Below the pieces are notes generated by a model. That model was given only the letters and a program-made list of their open reading frames with translations. It had not been told where the DNA came from and did no database searches. A DNA stretch of 64,000 nt, taken from the NCBI GenBank assembly GCA_029212885.1, contig JARGPC010000003.1:62001-126000 (forward strand), given 5' to 3'. Below are positions 18,697 to 28,016 of this stretch, piece after piece. How positions within the stretch are numbered: the first letter of the stretch is position 1; each line of letters begins with the position of its first letter. A program made the position numbers and the translations under genes. This stretch comes from Coxiellaceae bacterium. GTDB taxonomy: Bacteria; Pseudomonadota; Gammaproteobacteria; Coxiellales; Coxiellaceae.

Positions 18697-19614
18697 CTAT
18701 TTAGCAGCCTCACCAGCAGCTGCAGGCTTAGCCATATCAGACACCATCATCGCATTTCGCATTTGCGCAGAGATATCAGCCAACCCGCCTGGTGTATGCG
18801 GAATCAAAACTGAAGTGGTTTTTGATGTTTCACCCAAACCTTTTAACATATCAAAATATTGGGTTAATAAAACCAAGTTCATCACTTCATGCGCACCCGT
18901 ACCACCAACGGTTTTTTGGAATTCATCGATTGATTCTTTTAAACCATCAATAATTGCTTTACGTTGGTCAGCAATACCGCGCCCTTGCAGCGCATTACTT
19001 TGCGCTTCCGCTTCAGCAGCTTTCACACGTAAAATCTTTTCCGCTTCACCGCGTTCATTAGCTGCGACACGTAAACGTTGCGCTTCATTGATTTCGTTCA
19101 TCGCCGCTTTCACCTTCGCATCAGGATCGATATCGGTGACTAGCGCTTTGACAATACCGTAACCAAAGTCGCTCATGATTTCCATTAATTCAGATTTTAC
19201 TGCATCGGCAATTTCATCTTTCTTTTCAAACACGCCATCGAGCTTCATTTTTGGCACACGAGCACGCACCACATCAAATACGAACGAGGTGATTTGTTGC
19301 TCAGGGTTGTCTAATTTATAAAATGCCTCAAAGATCTTTTCCATCAACACATGAAACTGTACCGACACAGAAACGCGTACGAATACGTTATCTTCGGTTT
19401 TGGTTTCAACCGGCACATCCAATTGACGCACACGCAAGCTTAAGCGGCCGCCCACTTGCTCAACCAAAGGAATTTTAAAATTCAAACCCGCATTTGCCAT
19501 GCGCACATAACGACCAAAGCGCTCAACAACCGCTGTCGTTTGTTGCTCAACAATAAAGAAACCTGACCATACAATGACCAGCACGATAAAGACAATAATA
19601 CCAATAGTAATCAC
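18697..19614 (-). CDS. SPFH/Band 7 family membrane-associated protein
   Basis: A 305-residue protein with one N-terminal membrane segment (ITIGIIVFIVLVIVWSGFFIV) and a Band 7/SPFH domain from ~residue 25: VVERFGRYVRMANAGLNFKI, VETKTEDNVFVRVSVSVQF, FDVVRARVPKMKLDGVFEKK. A Glu/Ala-rich coiled coil follows (INEAQRLRVAANERGEAEKI...AEAEAQSNALQGRGIADQRK) and then a C-terminal region LLTQYFDMLKGLGE. This matches the QmcA and plant HIR-like branch rather than HflK/HflC. Such proteins form oligomeric membrane scaffolds that influence protease activity and membrane order. No NfeD partner is adjacent. It seems monocistronic, ~50 bases upstream of the MFS stop in the same direction. Confidence 0.9.
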   Translation of the reverse strand: MITIGIIVFIVLVIVWSGFFIVEQQTTAVVERFGRYVRMANAGLNFKIPLVEQVGGRLSLRVRQLDVPVETKTEDNVFVRVSVSVQFHVLMEKIFEAFYKLDNPEQQITSFVFDVVRARVPKMKLDGVFEKKDEIADAVKSELMEIMSDFGYGIVKALVTDIDPDAKVKAAMNEINEAQRLRVAANERGEAEKILRVKAAEAEAQSNALQGRGIADQRKAIIDGLKESIDEFQKTVGGTGAHEVMNLVLLTQYFDMLKGLGETSKTTSVLIPHTPGGLADISAQMRNAMMVSDMAKPAAAGEAAK

Positions 19615-19662
19615 GTGAATCTCCGCTTATTTAGAATAACAAAGCCGAAGTTTAACACACTA

Positions 19663-20910
19663 TTAGCTATCCGCGGAAACCGCCGACGGCGAAGCATACA
19701 GCGCGACCATACCAACGATAATGGCTAAAGCGAAATAAGCAACCACGCCCCACACTGTGTGCGTGTGGTGAACAATCGCGGTTAGTACTAATGGCGCTGT
19801 TCCACCAAACAAACTAATACCCACATTAAATGAGGTCGCAAAGCCACTAAAACGATACTGCGGCTCAAACAATAAAGTCATTAACGCATTCACTGGAGCA
19901 AAGGCAACAGCAATGCAAAACGATAATATTAATAGTGCTGCCAACACAAAATCACCATTATTAAAATGCAGCATCATAAAAATGCCGGGCAACAATACCA
20001 ACATCAGAGCAGACCCCATCCAAATGATATTTTTTTTACCATAGCGATCGGCTAACATTGCCATAAACGGCTCCACTACGGCATCGAATATCAAAGCATA
20101 AGTCACATAACGAATCACCGTCGACAAATGCAGCGAGGTGGTTTCAACCAGATAGGTATTCATATAAACAAAGCTACCAAACGTCACCACACCCACAAAC
20201 CACGCCAACCCTAACACACATAAAATGCCGCGTTTATTGTGTTTAAACGCCTGCAATAACGGGCCTTGCTTTACGGCCTGTGCTGTTTTGCAGTGTTGTA
20301 AAAAGCTATCCGTCTCTTTAACCCGTGAACGTAGAAACAATACCAACACCGCACCCAGTGCGGCAAAAGCAAACGCTAAACGCCAAGCCCATTCCGGCAT
20401 CGATGGTGCCACTAATAGCGAGCACACAAAAGCGCCTAGCGTCATACCAACACTGTATGACGAGCTTGTTAAACTGGAATAAAAACAGCGTCGATGCACC
20501 GGTGCATGCTCTACCATAAAGATGGCCGAGCCAGCGAACTCTGCGCTTGCAACAAAGCCCTGCACCAATCGACAAGCCACCAGCACAATTGGCGATAACG
20601 TCCCCCACTGCGCATAACCAGGCAACAGAGCTATCACCGTGGTAGGTATAGTCATTAACAAAATTGACCAGGTGAGCGCTACTTTTCGACCATGCCGGTC
20701 ACCCAAATAACCAAAAAAAATTGCGCCAATTGGCGCTAATAAGTAACCAACAGCAAATACCGCAAAGGTATTTAAGATCGCAATAAAAGGACTGGTCGTA
20801 TTAAAAAACGTCTTGGCGACCACTGGTGCCAAAAAGCCAAATAACGAAAAATCGTACCATTGTAGCAATGTGCCTGAAATGGCAGCGATGAACTCTTTTT
20901 GCTTAGCCAC
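19663..20910 (-). CDS. MFS transporter, metabolite:H+ symporter (MHS/ProP-like)
   Basis: About 415 residues with twelve hydrophobic segments. A GTG at 20910 is preferred, with AGGG 8 bases upstream; a GTG at 20961 would overlap the divergent gene's upstream region. The N-terminus (AAISGTLLQWYDFSLFGFLAPVVAKTFF) is characteristic of the MHS branch that includes ProP, KgtP and ShiA. The loop 2-3 signature is GYLGDRHGRKVA and the loop 8-9 repeat is ADRYGKKN. RLVQGFVASAEFAGSAIFMVEHAP is the fifth-segment region. Substrates of this branch are osmolytes, dicarboxylates or aromatic acids; the sequence does not tell which. It is an inner-membrane protein with no linked enzyme gene. Confidence 0.9.
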   Translation of the reverse strand: MAKQKEFIAAISGTLLQWYDFSLFGFLAPVVAKTFFNTTSPFIAILNTFAVFAVGYLLAPIGAIFFGYLGDRHGRKVALTWSILLMTIPTTVIALLPGYAQWGTLSPIVLVACRLVQGFVASAEFAGSAIFMVEHAPVHRRCFYSSLTSSSYSVGMTLGAFVCSLLVAPSMPEWAWRLAFAFAALGAVLVLFLRSRVKETDSFLQHCKTAQAVKQGPLLQAFKHNKRGILCVLGLAWFVGVVTFGSFVYMNTYLVETTSLHLSTVIRYVTYALIFDAVVEPFMAMLADRYGKKNIIWMGSALMLVLLPGIFMMLHFNNGDFVLAALLILSFCIAVAFAPVNALMTLLFEPQYRFSGFATSFNVGISLFGGTAPLVLTAIVHHTHTVWGVVAYFALAIIVGMVALYASPSAVSADS

Positions 20911-20979
20911 GTATTTATCCCTGTGTTGAATGGTGATATAGTCAATGGGCGTTTTTACCACAATCTAAGAGCCATCACC

Positions 20980-21690
20980 ATGTATTTTAAATCGACACTT
21001 CGTTTTGTTTCAGCCTTATTGACATGCTGCGTTTTAAACAGCGCCATAGCTGAAGGTGATAATACAAGCGATGCCAAGCAATACCAAGTAGAATTAATTA
21101 TCTATTCACAAATCACACCGCAGGCAGTGCAATCGGAGCAATGGCCAATCACCCCAGCCTTTCAATTACCCGAAAGCCGTTATACTTCTTTAGTAAAAGG
21201 AGGCACTGATGACAGCGTCAACCTATCGCAAAACAGCATTCAATTATTACCCGCCAGTCAATTTAAACTTAAAAACGTGCAACGCCACATTAATAATAAC
21301 CCGCATTACAAAACCATTATGCACATTGCATTTCGCACCGCCGTGCAATCACCTCGCGCAGCGATACCAATCCATATCAAGGGTGGTCAGCTGTATAATA
21401 CCAATGGCGATATCGCCAACACTAGCGATGATTCCAACGCACTGCAATCACAAATTGATGGCATGATATCAATCAATGTAAAACGTTATTTTAATGTCGC
21501 CTTTAATCTAGTGTTTTCCGCACCACTGAAACAAATCGCCTCAATGAGCCAAGATGACTACTACAACACGTTGGATAGCGGCGTGATGCATTTTAATTTA
21601 CTGCAAAACCGCCGCATGCGCAGCAATGAGCTGAACTATATCGACTACCCGCTGTATGGTGTTGTAATGGAAATTTTTCCTCTATCCTAA
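20980..21690 (+). CDS. CsiV-like exported protein
   Basis: 236 residues from the ATG at 20980, which opens a signal peptide (MYFKSTLRFVSALLTCCVL, cleaved near AIA-EG); the longer reading frame upstream lacks a ribosome site. The mature part begins YQVELIIYSQITPQAVQSEQWPI and ends LRMRSNELNYIDYPLYGVVMEIFPL in style (here RRMRSNELNYIDYPLYGVVM). Both blocks match the periplasmic CsiV family (peptidoglycan-associated in Vibrio cholerae), which often lies near mfd, as here. CsiV affects cell shape and antibiotic tolerance in Vibrio. The family call rests on these end motifs and the context. Confidence 0.72.
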   Translation: MYFKSTLRFVSALLTCCVLNSAIAEGDNTSDAKQYQVELIIYSQITPQAVQSEQWPITPAFQLPESRYTSLVKGGTDDSVNLSQNSIQLLPASQFKLKNVQRHINNNPHYKTIMHIAFRTAVQSPRAAIPIHIKGGQLYNTNGDIANTSDDSNALQSQIDGMISINVKRYFNVAFNLVFSAPLKQIASMSQDDYYNTLDSGVMHFNLLQNRRMRSNELNYIDYPLYGVVMEIFPLS

Positions 21691-21698
21691 CGCACTAG

Positions 21699-21760
21699 CA
21701 TCCCGCACGCACTGTCATCCCGCACTGCTCTGTCATCCCGCACTTGATGCGGGATCCAGT
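21699..21760. repeat. REP-like array with partial left-arm copies
   Basis: CATCCCGCACGCACTGTCATCC, then CGCACTGCTCTGTCATCCCG, then CACTTGATGCGGGATCCAGT. Two truncated arms precede one complete palindrome between the csiV-like and cupin genes. Confidence 0.8.
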
Positions 21761-21832
21761 AAATATCATGTGGATAATTCACTCTTTGTAGCCTACGCTT
21801 GATAACGTATATATAAGGTAAGGAATCATAAC

Positions 21833-22864
21833 ATGAAGACGCGCCAAGACTACTTAGCCTGCAACCTTGACCCTGAACAAATCCGTCGTCATGGAGCAAT
21901 AGGCAACCTCAACGAAGGCATTGAAATTACACTGCATAACATCCCTACCCGCTTAATTGCTTGGCCTGGCAATGGCTATCAAACAGAGAGCATACACGTA
22001 CTCACCCTATCACCCGGCATGTATAGTGGCATGTATAATTACCCGATTTCTGAAGAAGCGCTCATGTGTGTAGAGGGCCGCTGCGAGGTATTCATACATA
22101 ACAAATGGCTGGAAATCTTGCCCGGCGATATTGCTTATTTTCCTGAAAATGTGCCCCATGCTATTCGCGCTAAAGAACAAAACGCGGGCGATACTTTTGT
22201 TGTTAGTTCTATCACTCCCCCTTTGATTAGCCTATATAAAGACGCGGGATTCTATATCGAAAAATTAGGTCGCTTTGATTATGAAGCGGCTGAATCCGCT
22301 AAGCACAACAGCAAACCTGGCAATCTCACCGCTAAAAATTACTTACGTTACAATGCCAGTCACTCAGAATCACGCGCGTGGAATATGAAATCCCTTGATA
22401 TACGTAAAAAAGGCGCACTATTTAATATGTTCCGAGGTGCAGAATTTGATGCTAATGGCAGCCCTATGCGATTTGTTTTATGGCCCGGTCACGGTGTGCG
22501 CCAATGTGGCTTTCATTTAACTCGCTGTGGCACCGGTGATGAGTTCGCCGCACATGTGCACCCTGTATCGGATGAGTGTGTGATTGTCTGGGCTGGTCAA
22601 GCGCGTGGTCACTTAGATGGTCACTGGATTGAAATGGATATTCACGATTGCTTAATGGCGCCCTGCGGCGTGCAACATGGCGGACCACTCAACATCAATC
22701 TCAATGCCAATGATACAAAAGAAAAACCGGGTGATACCTTATGGGGTGGCTTTGCTTCACCACCACAGGGGGATCTATACCTACGCAGTGGTTATGTGGA
22801 TCACCGCCAAGTAAAAGACCCTAAATCGATTCGGTTTAAAGATATTACACCTTTAGGTAAGTAA
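21833..22864 (+). CDS. bicupin domain protein
   Basis: A 343-residue cytoplasmic protein. AAGGTAAGG lies upstream of the ATG. Two cupin barrels are visible. The first (about 35-130) has SPGMYSGMYNYPISEEALMC, GRCEVFIHNKWLEILPGD and YFPENVPHAIRA. The second (about 205-320) has RFVLWPGHGVRQCGFHLTRC, DEFAAHVHPVSDECVIVWAG, GHWIEMDIHDCLMAPCGVQHG. The H-x-H...E and later H in the second barrel suit a metal site; the first barrel lacks a clear HxH. Two-domain cupins include gentisate dioxygenase-type and oxalate decarboxylase-type enzymes, but no specific match is evident. It stands alone between a repeat and a convergent pilin gene. Confidence 0.8.
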   Translation: MKTRQDYLACNLDPEQIRRHGAIGNLNEGIEITLHNIPTRLIAWPGNGYQTESIHVLTLSPGMYSGMYNYPISEEALMCVEGRCEVFIHNKWLEILPGDIAYFPENVPHAIRAKEQNAGDTFVVSSITPPLISLYKDAGFYIEKLGRFDYEAAESAKHNSKPGNLTAKNYLRYNASHSESRAWNMKSLDIRKKGALFNMFRGAEFDANGSPMRFVLWPGHGVRQCGFHLTRCGTGDEFAAHVHPVSDECVIVWAGQARGHLDGHWIEMDIHDCLMAPCGVQHGGPLNINLNANDTKEKPGDTLWGGFASPPQGDLYLRSGYVDHRQVKDPKSIRFKDITPLGK

Positions 22865-22876
22865 TTATTTACTCAG

Positions 22877-23344
22877 TTATGAATTATGCACATTGACATA
22901 TCCGTTTGTATTATTGTACTCAATAAAGCGATAAGGCGTATCTTTAAGGAACATAAAGTAGCAAACCGAACTTGAACTATCAATAACAAGGTATTGATCA
23001 GAGCCCCGCTCAGTAAATGATGATGTAGTCTTGGTGCTAGTTGACATAATGCCGTGCCACAAACTAGCGCAGTCGCCACTTGGCCAGCCTTCGGCAGACA
23101 TAGGAACGGTGCTACCTTGCATTGTAATACTACTGGGTTTACCTTTCGCTACCCACTGCGCATGCGCCAAATTAATCGCAGATTTAAACGATGCGAATAT
23201 ACCAGCATTCGCAGCCTTTGAAGCATCACTACTTAAATCAATGAATTTAGGAACGGCAAATGCCGACAGAATACCCAAAATAACTATTACTATGATTAAT
23301 TCTACGAGCGTAAAACCACCTGATTTTCTTCGATTAAAATTCAC
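22877..23344 (-). CDS. type IV pilin-like prepilin
   Basis: About 155 residues. A GTG at 23344 is preferred, with GAGG 5 bases upstream; a GTG at 23350 is an alternative. The N-terminus has a class III signal: RRKSGG cleaved before FTLVELIIVIVILGILSAFA, with the conserved Glu at mature position 5. It then continues VPKFIDLSSDASKAANAGIF as in MshA-type pilins and pseudopilins. Two cysteines, in SGDCASLWHG and SSSVCYFMFL, probably form the C-terminal disulfide loop. No prepilin peptidase or assembly ATPase is nearby, so this is an orphan pilin whose machinery must lie elsewhere. Confidence 0.88.
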   Translation of the reverse strand: MNFNRRKSGGFTLVELIIVIVILGILSAFAVPKFIDLSSDASKAANAGIFASFKSAINLAHAQWVAKGKPSSITMQGSTVPMSAEGWPSGDCASLWHGIMSTSTKTTSSFTERGSDQYLVIDSSSSVCYFMFLKDTPYRFIEYNNTNGYVNVHNS

Positions 23345-23480
23345 AAACACCTCACCTTATCACATCATCACTTATTCACTATGCTGTTATATTAATGAGG
23401 CTTTCTTAAGCAGGTATTAACCGATGTAGTATATGTTACCGAGAGTATCCAGTTTAGCTATAAGTTATTGTTTTGTTATC

Positions 23481-23615
23481 TTGCCATCCCGGGCGCTGCC
23501 ATGTCATCCCGCACAAGGTTCTGTCATCCCGCACTTGATGCGGGATCCACATATTATCCTGGATCCCGGCTCGGGGGCCGGGATGACAAACTCAAGGCCG
23601 GGATGACAAACGCAA
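23481..23615. repeat. REP-like array downstream of hpt
   Basis: Four left-arm type motifs (CCATCCCGGGCGCTGCCATG, TCATCCCGCACAAGGTTCTG, TCATCCCGCACTTGATGCGG) lead into a palindrome and a second element, GGATCCCGGCTCGGGGGCCG then GGGATGACAAA twice. Confidence 0.85.
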
Positions 23616-23634
23616 GATTAACCAATGAGAACTC

Positions 23635-23895
23635 ACTCAATAGAACCGTCAGATTTGAGGTAAGTTTGGCTGATTAGTGCTATGAAAAAACCGCAATGTA
23701 TAACTAATACCTGAGGATTTTAAGAAATACGTTTTCGTTCAAGATTAGCCAAAGATAGCCTACTCAATAGAACCGTCAGATTTGAGGTAAGTTTGGCTGA
23801 TTAGTGCTATGAAAAAACCGCAATGTATAACTAATACCTGAGGATTTTTGAATAGTGCTAATCAGCCAAAATTGACCAAAGATGACGGTTCTATT
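23635..23895. mobile_element. duplicated MITE-like element with terminal inverted repeats
   Basis: An identical 87-bp segment occurs at 23635-23721 and 23762-23848. The second copy continues to a right end (ATAGTGCTAATCAGCCAAA at 23852-23870 and GACGGTTCTATT at 23884-23895). That right end is an imperfect reverse complement of the left end (AATAGAACCGTC..TTTGGCTGATTAGTGCTAT), giving terminal inverted repeats of ~46 bp. The first copy lacks a normal right end. There is no ORF inside. The right terminus includes the hpt stop codon. The stretch 23351-23890 otherwise holds only the REP array. Confidence 0.75.
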
Positions 23896-24493
23896 CGTGT
23901 TCAGGGGAGACCATGTAGATACCAGGTGCATTTCGGAGGTAGTCTTTATAGTCCATCCCATAACCAAACACATAATGATCTTCAACTTCCAACCCGCAGA
24001 AATCGGCTGATTGCACACCGTTTTCTTCACGCACATGTTTTTTATCTACTAATACGGCGGTGTAGACCTTTTCTGCACCTTGTTGTTTACAAAAATCTAC
24101 AATACCGGCTAGTGTGATGCCGCCATCAAGAATATCATCAACGACAACAATGGTGCGGCCTTTCATATCGCGGGTGGGCTTCACCTTCCATTGCAGGTCT
24201 TGCCCTACGATACCACCGCGGTAACGTGTTGCATGGACATAATCGACCTCTAGAGGAAACGATAGGCGCGGTAATAAGTTACCCAGCGGGATCATTCCAC
24301 CCACTACGACACACAAAAAAATCGGATCGGAATGCGAGCATTCGTAACTGATTTCGGTAGCCATTTTATCCAGCGCAGTTTCAATTTCCGCTTTTGTATA
24401 TAAACAGGTTGCTTTGGCAAATACTTCACGAATAGTATCTGGAACAGATTGCAGGTTATCTTGTTCGGTTTTGACGTCTACTGACTCAGTCAT
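23891..24493 (-). CDS. hpt: hypoxanthine-guanine phosphoribosyltransferase
   Basis: A 200-residue purine-salvage enzyme that makes IMP or GMP from the free base and PRPP. The PRPP-binding loop is [18 protein letters not shown], with the Asp pair and Gly run of this family. YRGG (in [11 protein letters not shown] style, here [11 protein letters not shown]) and [19 protein letters not shown] supply the base-proximal and diphosphate-loop parts. The C-terminal [20 protein letters not shown] contains the DYKxxxRN purine/Mg region. It is the last gene of an operon and overlaps mscS by 8 bases. Its final two codons (GAA TAG) are supplied by the terminal repeat of the MITE-like element. Confidence 0.95.
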   Translation of the reverse strand: MTESVDVKTEQDNLQSVPDTIREVFAKATCLYTKAEIETALDKMATEISYECSHSDPIFLCVVVGGMIPLGNLLPRLSFPLEVDYVHATRYRGGIVGQDLQWKVKPTRDMKGRTIVVVDDILDGGITLAGIVDFCKQQGAEKVYTAVLVDKKHVREENGVQSADFCGLEVEDHYVFGYGMDYKDYLRNAPGIYMVSPEHE

Positions 24494-25604
24494 GATGTTC
24501 TACTTCCTCTTGCTTTTCTATACGGATGCCATTGGGCACTTCCAACGTAGTGGTTGGGAAGGCACATTCAGCACCGTGCTTAGTAATAATCTCTATGACC
24601 TGCAAAAATACATCTTGCTGGATGGATTGGTATTTTACCCAATCCGTGGTTTTTGTAAAAGTGTAAATCAAGAAATCGAGCGATGAAGCTCCAAATTCGA
24701 CTAATTTCACGAACATGGTTTGGTTCATATCCAAATCAGGGTTATTTCTTAGCGCGGTTTCCACCTCTGCCAACATCGGCGCTACCACAGTAGCATCGTT
24801 ATAACGTACACCTACCTTGGTTTTAATCCGGCGATTACTCATGCGCGATGGGTTATTAATCACGATGGTAGAGAACAATCCATTTGGTACGTATAGTGGT
24901 CGTTTATCGAAAGCTCTGATTTTAGTTAATCGCCAACCGATATGTTCAACTGTGCCTTGGATGTTACGATCTGGCGAGGCGATCCAGTCACCCACTTCAA
25001 AGGGGCGGTCGACGAAAATCATAAAGCCACCGAAAAAGTTAGCCAGCGTATCCTTGGCTGCCAAACCAACAACCAATGTGGAAGCACCACCAAATGCGAG
25101 CAATGCCGACATAGGAATGCCAAAAGATTGCATGACTATCAATACCAGCATCACAATTATAACAACACGAATCAACATACAAACCGCTGTAACGGTGGTT
25201 TTATTGACATTAAATTCGCTATCTTTTGTGGTGCGACGTATTATGATTTTTTGCACATCGTTGATATAACGCTGAATAAAGACAAACACAAATACGATCA
25301 GTATAAGCTTGTAGGCCACACCCCAATCAGGTACGAGCTTTATGCCTAACAACGCGTTAAGACCGATACGCCAGATACAAGTAGCAATATAAATCCAAAT
25401 CAACACCAATAACGGCCGATGCATGGCACGCACTAAGGCGCCATCCCATAAGCGATGAGATCGAGAAAAGCGTGGCAGCAATGAACGATATACCGACATT
25501 TCTATCCACGTTAGCACCAAACCAAAAAATACTGATATCGCAATCTGCACCAATGGCACATAATTGCCAACCCAGTCTTTTAAGAAGCTAGTATAATGAT
25601 CCAT
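24486..25604 (-). CDS. MscS-family mechanosensitive channel
   Basis: A 372-residue inner-membrane protein with about four or five N-terminal membrane helices ([75 protein letters not shown]). The Gly/Ala-rich pore helix ([20 protein letters not shown]) and MscS beta-domain ([40 protein letters not shown]) follow. Channels of this family open on membrane tension and release solutes during osmotic downshock. It overlaps nagZ by 17 bases at its 5' end and hpt at its 3' end, so translation is likely coupled. The short, simple topology is like small MscS/YnaI types. Confidence 0.92.
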   Translation of the reverse strand: MDHYTSFLKDWVGNYVPLVQIAISVFFGLVLTWIEMSVYRSLLPRFSRSHRLWDGALVRAMHRPLLVLIWIYIATCIWRIGLNALLGIKLVPDWGVAYKLILIVFVFVFIQRYINDVQKIIIRRTTKDSEFNVNKTTVTAVCMLIRVVIIVMLVLIVMQSFGIPMSALLAFGGASTLVVGLAAKDTLANFFGGFMIFVDRPFEVGDWIASPDRNIQGTVEHIGWRLTKIRAFDKRPLYVPNGLFSTIVINNPSRMSNRRIKTKVGVRYNDATVVAPMLAEVETALRNNPDLDMNQTMFVKLVEFGASSLDFLIYTFTKTTDWVKYQSIQQDVFLQVIEIITKHGAECAFPTTTLEVPNGIRIEKQEEVEHHD

Positions 25605-26529
25605 TCCACGGCCCTCGTAATTGTTCTACCCAGCGGGTAATGCGTTCAACATTGACTGAAAGCGAAGACAAGGATACCCCATCAACCGCCTTTATGGTAG
25701 CTGCACGATCATTGCACAATAACAATAAATCGCAGCCGGCCTCTGCCGCCTGTACACATCGATCAGCAGGCGAACTAAATTGGGAAGCCCCCTGCATCGA
25801 TAAATCATCACTAAATATTACGCCATTAAACTTCAGTTGATCACGCAAGATATCGCGCAACCAACGCGTTGAGTAGGTTGGCGGCAAATCATCAACGTGT
25901 GGAAATTGCACATGCGCTGTCATGATGCCAGATAATAGCGGTGCAAGCTTAGTAAATACCAGCATATCGTTTTGCGCAATGTCATCAAATGAACGATCAT
26001 CCACCGGCATCTCGATATGAGTATCTAAACTCACACCACCGTGACCTGGGAAATGTTTACCAATCGCTGGCATATTAAATTCATTCATTACCGCAATCAC
26101 CACTTGCGCCAACTCCACCACTTTTTCTGGGGTTGCACCCAAGCTGCGCTCACCGATCACCTGGCTAACGCCATCATCCAAATCCAATACTGGCGCGAAG
26201 TTCACATTCATACCGCAATTAGTTAATTCGGTCAGTTGCGTTTTTATCAGTGATCGTAGTTGCTGCTTTGAGTCTATCGAGCGCATTGCGGGGATATCAG
26301 TAAAACCCTCATGAAAACGCTGCACTCGACCACCTTCTTGATCGACACCAATAATTAGTGGTGAGCGCACTTTATAAATCGCTTCAGTCAAGGCTTTGAG
26401 TTGCTGTGGATCTTCGTAATTGCGCTCAAATAAAATCACCCCCGCCATTAAGGGGTGCAACAACAATTCTTTATCTTCTGCGCTAAGTGTTGTTCCCTCA
26501 ATATCAAGCAATAAGCAACCTGGTTGCAA
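25588..26529 (-). CDS. nagZ: beta-N-acetylhexosaminidase NagZ
   Basis: A 313-residue cytoplasmic GH3 enzyme that removes GlcNAc from anhydro-muropeptides during cell-wall recycling. The start is a TTG at 26529 with AGGAG 8 bases upstream; no suitable ATG is available. Family motifs: LLLDIEGTTLS at the N-terminus, GVDQEGGRVQRF, VNFAPVLDLD, IGERSLG, AIGKHFPGHGGVSLDTHIE (the His/Asp catalytic loop of NagZ, His in PGHG) and IFSDDLSMQGA with the nucleophile Asp. The hpt gene follows in the same operon after mscS, a common gammaproteobacterial association. Confidence 0.94.
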   Translation of the reverse strand: MQPGCLLLDIEGTTLSAEDKELLLHPLMAGVILFERNYEDPQQLKALTEAIYKVRSPLIIGVDQEGGRVQRFHEGFTDIPAMRSIDSKQQLRSLIKTQLTELTNCGMNVNFAPVLDLDDGVSQVIGERSLGATPEKVVELAQVVIAVMNEFNMPAIGKHFPGHGGVSLDTHIEMPVDDRSFDDIAQNDMLVFTKLAPLLSGIMTAHVQFPHVDDLPPTYSTRWLRDILRDQLKFNGVIFSDDLSMQGASQFSSPADRCVQAAEAGCDLLLLCNDRAATIKAVDGVSLSSLSVNVERITRWVEQLRGPWNGSLY

Positions 26530-26549
26530 TGGAATTACTCCTAAGGGAA

Positions 26550-26936
26550 TTATTTGTTTTGTTTGCTGCTGGCTTCAGGATCAAAGCCGCCACCGTGAAT
26601 ATGCGCCACGTTAGTGTTCTGCCCTTCTTTATCACGAATTCGCGCTGCACCTTGATCACGTACTTCATCAATACGCAAGATGGCATGCATTGGAATATAG
26701 CTACGCTTTACACCTTTAAATTCGAGCTTTAACTTTTCTTCAGCTGGATCGACTACCACTGTGGAGGTATCAGAAAACACTAACTCATCAACTTCAATAA
26801 AGCCCATTAACGTATCTTCAGAAATGTATTTAGCATACACCTCATATACTTTTTCAAATTGGGTAAACACTACCTTATACATTAAATCACTGGTATCGTT
26901 ATTATTATTGTTATTATTCGAGCTGCTATTTGACAT
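26550..26936 (-). CDS. DUF1820 family protein
   Basis: A 128-residue cytoplasmic protein. The core (about 18-92) has YKVVFTQFEKVYEVYAKYIS, LMGFIEVDELVFSD and EEKLKLEFKGVKRSYIPMHA followed by ILRIDEV. This matches the conserved gammaproteobacterial DUF1820 family, whose role is unknown. The N-terminus has a run of seven Asn encoded by a simple AAT/AAC tract (26899-26921). The C-terminus (VAHIHGGGFDPEASSKQNK) is variable. GAGG precedes the ATG. It lies 20 bases upstream of nagZ on the same strand and is likely co-transcribed. Confidence 0.87.
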   Translation of the reverse strand: MSNSSSNNNNNNNDTSDLMYKVVFTQFEKVYEVYAKYISEDTLMGFIEVDELVFSDTSTVVVDPAEEKLKLEFKGVKRSYIPMHAILRIDEVRDQGAARIRDKEGQNTNVAHIHGGGFDPEASSKQNK

Positions 26937-26956
26937 ATTTTCCTCTACGTTAAAAA

Positions 26957-27571
26957 CTAATTTTCTAAATGTTGATCACATTCGGCTAAAAATGCTTGTT
27001 CTTTTTCGTTCGATTCACGTTGCATGATTTCATTGCGACGCGGAAAACGACCAAAGCGTTTAATGATATCGTAATGATAATTCGCAAATTTCAAAAAGCT
27101 ATCGTATATCGATTGCGTTTCTTCCAATGCATATTGCGACAACAAGTAATACGCATTCACCGATTGCTCTTGCATATATATATCTTCTGAATGTAACAAC
27201 GGAAAATAATAAAACACGCGTTCAATTAAGCTCAGCGAATGCTCTTCTTCATTCTGCGCGCCATCCAAACAAATCGCTAACGCCTTTTCATCTTGACCGT
27301 AAGCATCCGGCGTATCACGATAAATATGACGCGTGAATTGATCCAATAATAAAATCAAACCCAATTGCCCACGTGCCGTTTGCATCCAGCTGTTGTATTT
27401 ACCTTTGCATGCATCGTGCAAATCATCAGTAAAGCGTTCGCGCATTTCTTCATCGATGGCAGGATCTTCAGCGAACCAGATACGAGCGCGGCGTGGTGAC
27501 GGTGCTATCGTTTCCTCTACGTGCCCAAACCAAAAGTCTAATATCTCCGTTAAGCGATCTTGGTGTTCCAT
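26957..27571 (-). CDS. DUF924 family protein
   Basis: A 204-residue protein that matches the widespread DUF924 (TPR-like) family: ILDFWFGHVEE, RIWFAEDPAIDEEMRERFTD, GQLGLILLLDQFTRHIYRDT, AYGQDEKALAICLDGAQ, FYYFPLLHSEDIYMQEQSV and a C-terminal KRFGRFPRRNEIMQRESN. The family is helical and its function is unknown. GAGGGG lies just before the ATG. It is probably the first gene of the DUF924-DUF1820-nagZ-mscS-hpt operon, all in one direction with gaps of 20 bases or overlaps. Confidence 0.9.
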   Translation of the reverse strand: MEHQDRLTEILDFWFGHVEETIAPSPRRARIWFAEDPAIDEEMRERFTDDLHDACKGKYNSWMQTARGQLGLILLLDQFTRHIYRDTPDAYGQDEKALAICLDGAQNEEEHSLSLIERVFYYFPLLHSEDIYMQEQSVNAYYLLSQYALEETQSIYDSFLKFANYHYDIIKRFGRFPRRNEIMQRESNEKEQAFLAECDQHLEN

Positions 27572-28016
27572 AGCCCCTCGTTGTCGGTCATTTCAGTCAT
27601 TAGCTGCATTTTAAAGGCATTTGAGGGGGATGTATAGTTAAATGGGACAATTCCTCGCGATGAATAGCAGGCATATTTCATATGCTGGTGGCCAACAATT
27701 GTCATCCCGGAAAGTTGCAAAGCAACTTATTCGGGATCCAGGATAATATATGGATCCCGGCTCGGGGGACGGGACCCAGGATATAACCCACCTCAATGTT
27801 TACACATTTAATATAGTGATAGTTATTTATACAAACCTAATCCCCATCCATTCAGGCAATTACCCCCCAAATTGTAGTTTATTTGCCTTAATGTTTACAA
27901 AGGCGTATAGTCCCGCCAAGTTGGGTGCGCAAATAGCACGCCAACCACTACAAAAAATACTGCGCTACCAGGCACAAGCCGCAAGCCAGTTAAACATAAA
28001 AACAGGAGTCTAATTA
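27572..28016. other. intergenic region with one REP-like array
   Basis: This 445-bp divergent spacer holds a REP-like array (27701-27780) and a small hairpin GCATAT-TTC-ATATGC (27671-27685). The AT-rich remainder should carry the promoters of the DUF924 operon and the exported protein at 28017. A possible -10 (TATAGT at 27906-27911) is the only promoter-like box I can name. No further ORF is convincing. Confidence 0.5.
27701..27780. repeat. REP-like array
   Basis: GTCATCCCGGAAAGTTGCAA, AGCAACTTATTCGGGATCCA, then ATGGATCCCGGCTCGGGGGA and CGGGACCCAGG. The first half contains its own inner hairpin (AGTTGC..GCAACT). Confidence 0.8.

Noticed and set aside
18538..18813. Plus-strand ORF of 91 codons after mfd, with SETVIPHSETVIPHS repeats.
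   Set aside because: It is a translation of the REP-like array and continues into the antisense of the SPFH gene.
23468..23677. Short ORF over the REP array upstream of the MITE-like element.
   Set aside because: Consists only of repeat sequence; no ribosome site.
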